From the IMG/VR virus record IMGVR_UViG_3300031963_000026, positions 62,001 through 126,000 of that record: 64,000 nt of DNA; one strand, written 5' to 3'. Under the pieces are notes generated by a model. It saw only the letters and a list, made by a program, of their open reading frames with translations. It did not search any database and was not told the origin of the DNA. Below are positions 62,235 to 64,000 of the stretch, piece by piece. This DNA is from a virus. The position numbers and the translations under genes were made by a program. Position 1 is the first letter of the stretch. The number at the start of each line of letters is the position of its first letter.

Positions 62235-62239
62235 ATGGT

Positions 62240-62914
62240 ATGAAACTACTTGAGAGAAAAATACATTTACTAGAATCTTTATTGGATGGTAAGAATATTT
62301 TTGAAGCCAATTATAAAGCACAAAAATTAGATTATAACTTAAATTCATTATCAGATTTTATCGGTAAAGATACTATGGATGTTCATTATAATGGACATTA
62401 TAAAACTTACCTTAAAAAATTAAATGAACTTCTACCGGATGAAAAAATGATCCCAATAGAAGATTTAATTAAAAAAATATCAAGGTATAACAAGAAAATT
62501 AGGAATAATGCTGGTGGTGTATATAACCACCAACTATTTTGGAAAATGTTATCACCAAACAAAACAAAACCATCTAAAGAACTATTAGAAAAAATTAACA
62601 AAGATTTTGGTTCTTATGATGAGTTCAAACAAAAGTTTGAAAAAGTGGCATTAGACAGGTTTGGTTCAGGATGGGTTTGGTTAATTATGGGTAAAAGTGG
62701 TAGGTTACGTGTCGTATCTACACCCAATCAGGACAACCCCGAGATGAATATTATTAGAAATGGAGGAAAAATTTTATTGGGGCTTGACATTTGGGAACAT
62801 GCGTATTATCTTAGCTACCGAAATGAGAGAGACCGATATATCAAAAACTTTTGGAAAGTGGTAAATTGGGATTTCGTAAGTTCAGAATATCAGAAACTTA
62901 AACCAACTAAATAA
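62240..62914 (+). CDS. Fe/Mn superoxide dismutase
   Basis: A 224-residue Fe/Mn-type superoxide dismutase converting superoxide to O2 and H2O2. All four metal ligands appear conserved: His in TMDVHYNGHY (near residue 49), His in GGVYNHQLFW (near residue 97), and Asp and His in LGLDIWEHAYYL (near residues 183-187). Gly in NNAGG and Gln in STPNQDNP favour a Mn or cambialistic enzyme. The second His of the usual HH pair is Tyr. An N-terminal extension of about 25 residues (MKLLERKIHLLESLLDGKN) replaces the normal start. No signal peptide is seen. It shares a promoter block with the array and overlaps the next gene (TAATG). Confidence 0.93.
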   Translation: MKLLERKIHLLESLLDGKNIFEANYKAQKLDYNLNSLSDFIGKDTMDVHYNGHYKTYLKKLNELLPDEKMIPIEDLIKKISRYNKKIRNNAGGVYNHQLFWKMLSPNKTKPSKELLEKINKDFGSYDEFKQKFEKVALDRFGSGWVWLIMGKSGRLRVVSTPNQDNPEMNIIRNGGKILLGLDIWEHAYYLSYRNERDRYIKNFWKVVNWDFVSSEYQKLKPTK

Positions 62915-63729
62915 TGAAAAACTCATTTGTTCTCAACGAAGAAAAAGTAACAAAATGTTCCTATTCCGAAGTTAGTAAGTACAAAGATTTGTTTAACCGT
63001 AATCCTAAAGTAAAGTGGATTTATCGTGAAGCAATTGACAAAGCACTCGAAGTGGTGTTTAAAGATTTATGGCAAACTCACCCAAAAGGTTCCGAAACTG
63101 TTTCAGGAGTTTTTAATTTAGAAGGACCCGGTAGATCGGTTTTGAATAAGTTAAATACCAATTATAGTGCATTCGCCATATTAGTTAGAGATATCAATAA
63201 GGTATTAAAATCAAGAGGTATCCAACTTTTGAATTTTAATGGAACACAAGACGACCAACTTTTTGAAGCAAGAAAAATGGCTAAGGTGATTGACACATTC
63301 AAAGAACGAATATTCAACACCGAATCATCCACATTTAATAGTATTATGGCAACACTTAATCGCACACATAAATTAGGTGAGAATAGAGAAGATAGTGTTG
63401 TTAATTTTTTGAAAAGGATCTATGGTGACGATAATGTTTCAAAGATTGGTGGGTTAAATAGTTCTGAAGATATGACATCGGGTGTTGATGTTTTAATTAA
63501 AACTGAGGGTAATACTAAAACCGCTCAAGTTAAACCTTTCTACAAAACATTAAATGATGGTGTGACTATTAGGTTCGCAGATACTGGTAACGTTAAAAAA
63601 TACGAGACAGATTACCTGATTTTTGACGGTACTAAAGAAATCTACATTATGAATAACAATCAAACCGTTATTGTTGAAGGTGAATATTCTTTTCCGAGTG
63701 AGTCAGTAATTCATATATTATCAAAGTAA
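62914..63729 (+). CDS. possible PD-(D/E)XK nuclease-like protein
   Basis: A 271-residue protein. The C-terminal half has KLGENREDSVVNFLKRIYGD, then SGVDVLIKTEGNTKTAQVKP and a YETDYLIFDGT strand: a helix with Glu, a beta hairpin with Asp and a (Q)xK motif, as in PD-(D/E)XK enzymes where Gln replaces the second acidic residue. The N-terminal half is helical with no known domain. It is translationally coupled to the superoxide dismutase (1-nt overlap). The nuclease call is a pattern-based inference. Confidence 0.45.
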   Translation: MKNSFVLNEEKVTKCSYSEVSKYKDLFNRNPKVKWIYREAIDKALEVVFKDLWQTHPKGSETVSGVFNLEGPGRSVLNKLNTNYSAFAILVRDINKVLKSRGIQLLNFNGTQDDQLFEARKMAKVIDTFKERIFNTESSTFNSIMATLNRTHKLGENREDSVVNFLKRIYGDDNVSKIGGLNSSEDMTSGVDVLIKTEGNTKTAQVKPFYKTLNDGVTIRFADTGNVKKYETDYLIFDGTKEIYIMNNNQTVIVEGEYSFPSESVIHILSK

Positions 63730-63733
63730 TTGA

Positions 63734-63740
63734 TATTTAT
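63734..63740 (+). promoter_or_regulatory. TATTTAT motif
   Basis: Coding-strand GATATTTAT, 13 nt before the ATG at 63754. A nearer ATG at 63741 opens a frame that stops after nine codons. Confidence 0.4.
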
Positions 63741-63753
63741 ATGAAAAAAGACT

Positions 63754-64000
63754 ATGGCAATTATCCCTGAACCAGAAAGAAGTCAATTATACAAAAGAAT
63801 TAAAAATCTTTTAGGTGCCCCAATCCGATCAGTAGAGATTGAGGATGAAATGATGGATTCACTTATGGAATTATCCATTGGTGATTATAGCCAATACGTG
63901 TTAGATTGGTTGATAGAATCTCAATGGACATCTCTTTATGGATTGAATTTAGATGAGAAATCCGTTGCAAACGCACTTGTTAGAAGAACTTTAGATTGGG
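63754..64000 (+). CDS. probable neck/head-tail connector protein, N-terminal part
   Basis: The first 82 codons of a plus-strand gene that runs off the right edge. The start region LYKRIKNLLGAPIRSVEIED with EMMDSLMELSIGDYSQYV resembles the 'LGaP...vdD...d.i.eal..y..Y' start of T4-like neck proteins (gp13-type). If so, late head-tail genes continue rightward. The start at 63754 was chosen because the frame of the ATG at 63741 closes at once. Identification is tentative because only a fragment is present. Confidence 0.5.
   Translation, partial: MAIIPEPERSQLYKRIKNLLGAPIRSVEIEDEMMDSLMELSIGDYSQYVLDWLIESQWTSLYGLNLDEKSVANALVRRTLDW

Noticed and set aside
1-64000. tRNA genes, CRISPR arrays, insertion sequences, integrase or attachment sites
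   Set aside because: None recognised by eye; tRNAscan-SE would be needed to exclude tRNAs formally.

Overview
The window is part of the genome of a contractile-tailed (myovirus) phage of the T4 superfamily that very probably infects a Bacteroidota host. T4-type evidence: homologues or close analogues of gp47 (partial), a primase, RuvC-type resolvase, gp41 helicase, RNase H/5' exonuclease, UvsX, gp32, gp25, gp6, gp53, gp18 (sheath), gp19 (tube), a gp29-length tape measure and neck/terminator-like proteins. Host evidence: two exact Bacteroidota-type promoters (TTTG-N20-TAnnTTTG), SprB-type repeats and a Bacteroidota surface-protein-like N-terminal domain in the adhesins, a DUF5522-like protein, and almost no Shine-Dalgarno sequences. 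The DNA is AT-rich and gene-dense, with no gap over 300 bases. No tRNA, CRISPR array, transposase, integrase or reverse transcriptase was seen. Capsid, portal, terminase and DNA polymerase genes lie outside the window.

Layout. (1) 1-4258, minus: nucleic-acid genes (gp47-like start, zinc ribbon, KWCT-motif protein, metallophosphoesterase, RecB-like nuclease, Toprim primase, RuvC-like resolvase). (2) 4295-27398, minus: a 23-kb cassette of very large fibre/adhesin/baseplate-periphery proteins, several overlapping by 1-17 nt, with SprB repeats, Thr/Pro linkers, a PKD-like domain and one 1612-residue protein with membrane-like helices. (3) 27470-29774, minus: baseplate wedge gp6 and gp25. (4) 29805-36904, minus: DUF5522, class II ribonucleotide reductase, helicase, unknown protein, 5' nuclease, UvsX, gp32. 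(5) 36997-58678, minus: two small unknowns, a 2129-residue hub-like protein, gp53, a 1604-residue protein with an OmpA-like domain, tape measure, tail assembly chaperone with an apparent programmed frameshift, tube, HAD protein, sheath, terminator-like and neck-like proteins. (6) 58721-64000, plus: SNF2 helicase, five tandem paralogues of an unknown ~100-residue protein, an Fe/Mn superoxide dismutase, a possible nuclease and the start of a probable neck protein.

Regulation. Two early-type genes have host-like promoters whose -7 box ends exactly 5 nt before ATG. A different motif, TATTTAT on the coding strand, precedes about 20 genes on both strands; in ten of them it ends 4 or 5 nt before an ATG. 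Both arrangements suggest leaderless mRNAs. Four intrinsic terminators are visible, one of which runs directly into a start codon.

Most notable: the +1 frameshift tail chaperone (51246-52134), the short-leader promoter pattern, the five-copy array feeding into a phage superoxide dismutase, the host-mimicking adhesin cassette, and a 52-residue ribbon-helix-helix-like gene (56971-57129) on the opposite strand inside the late tail operon.
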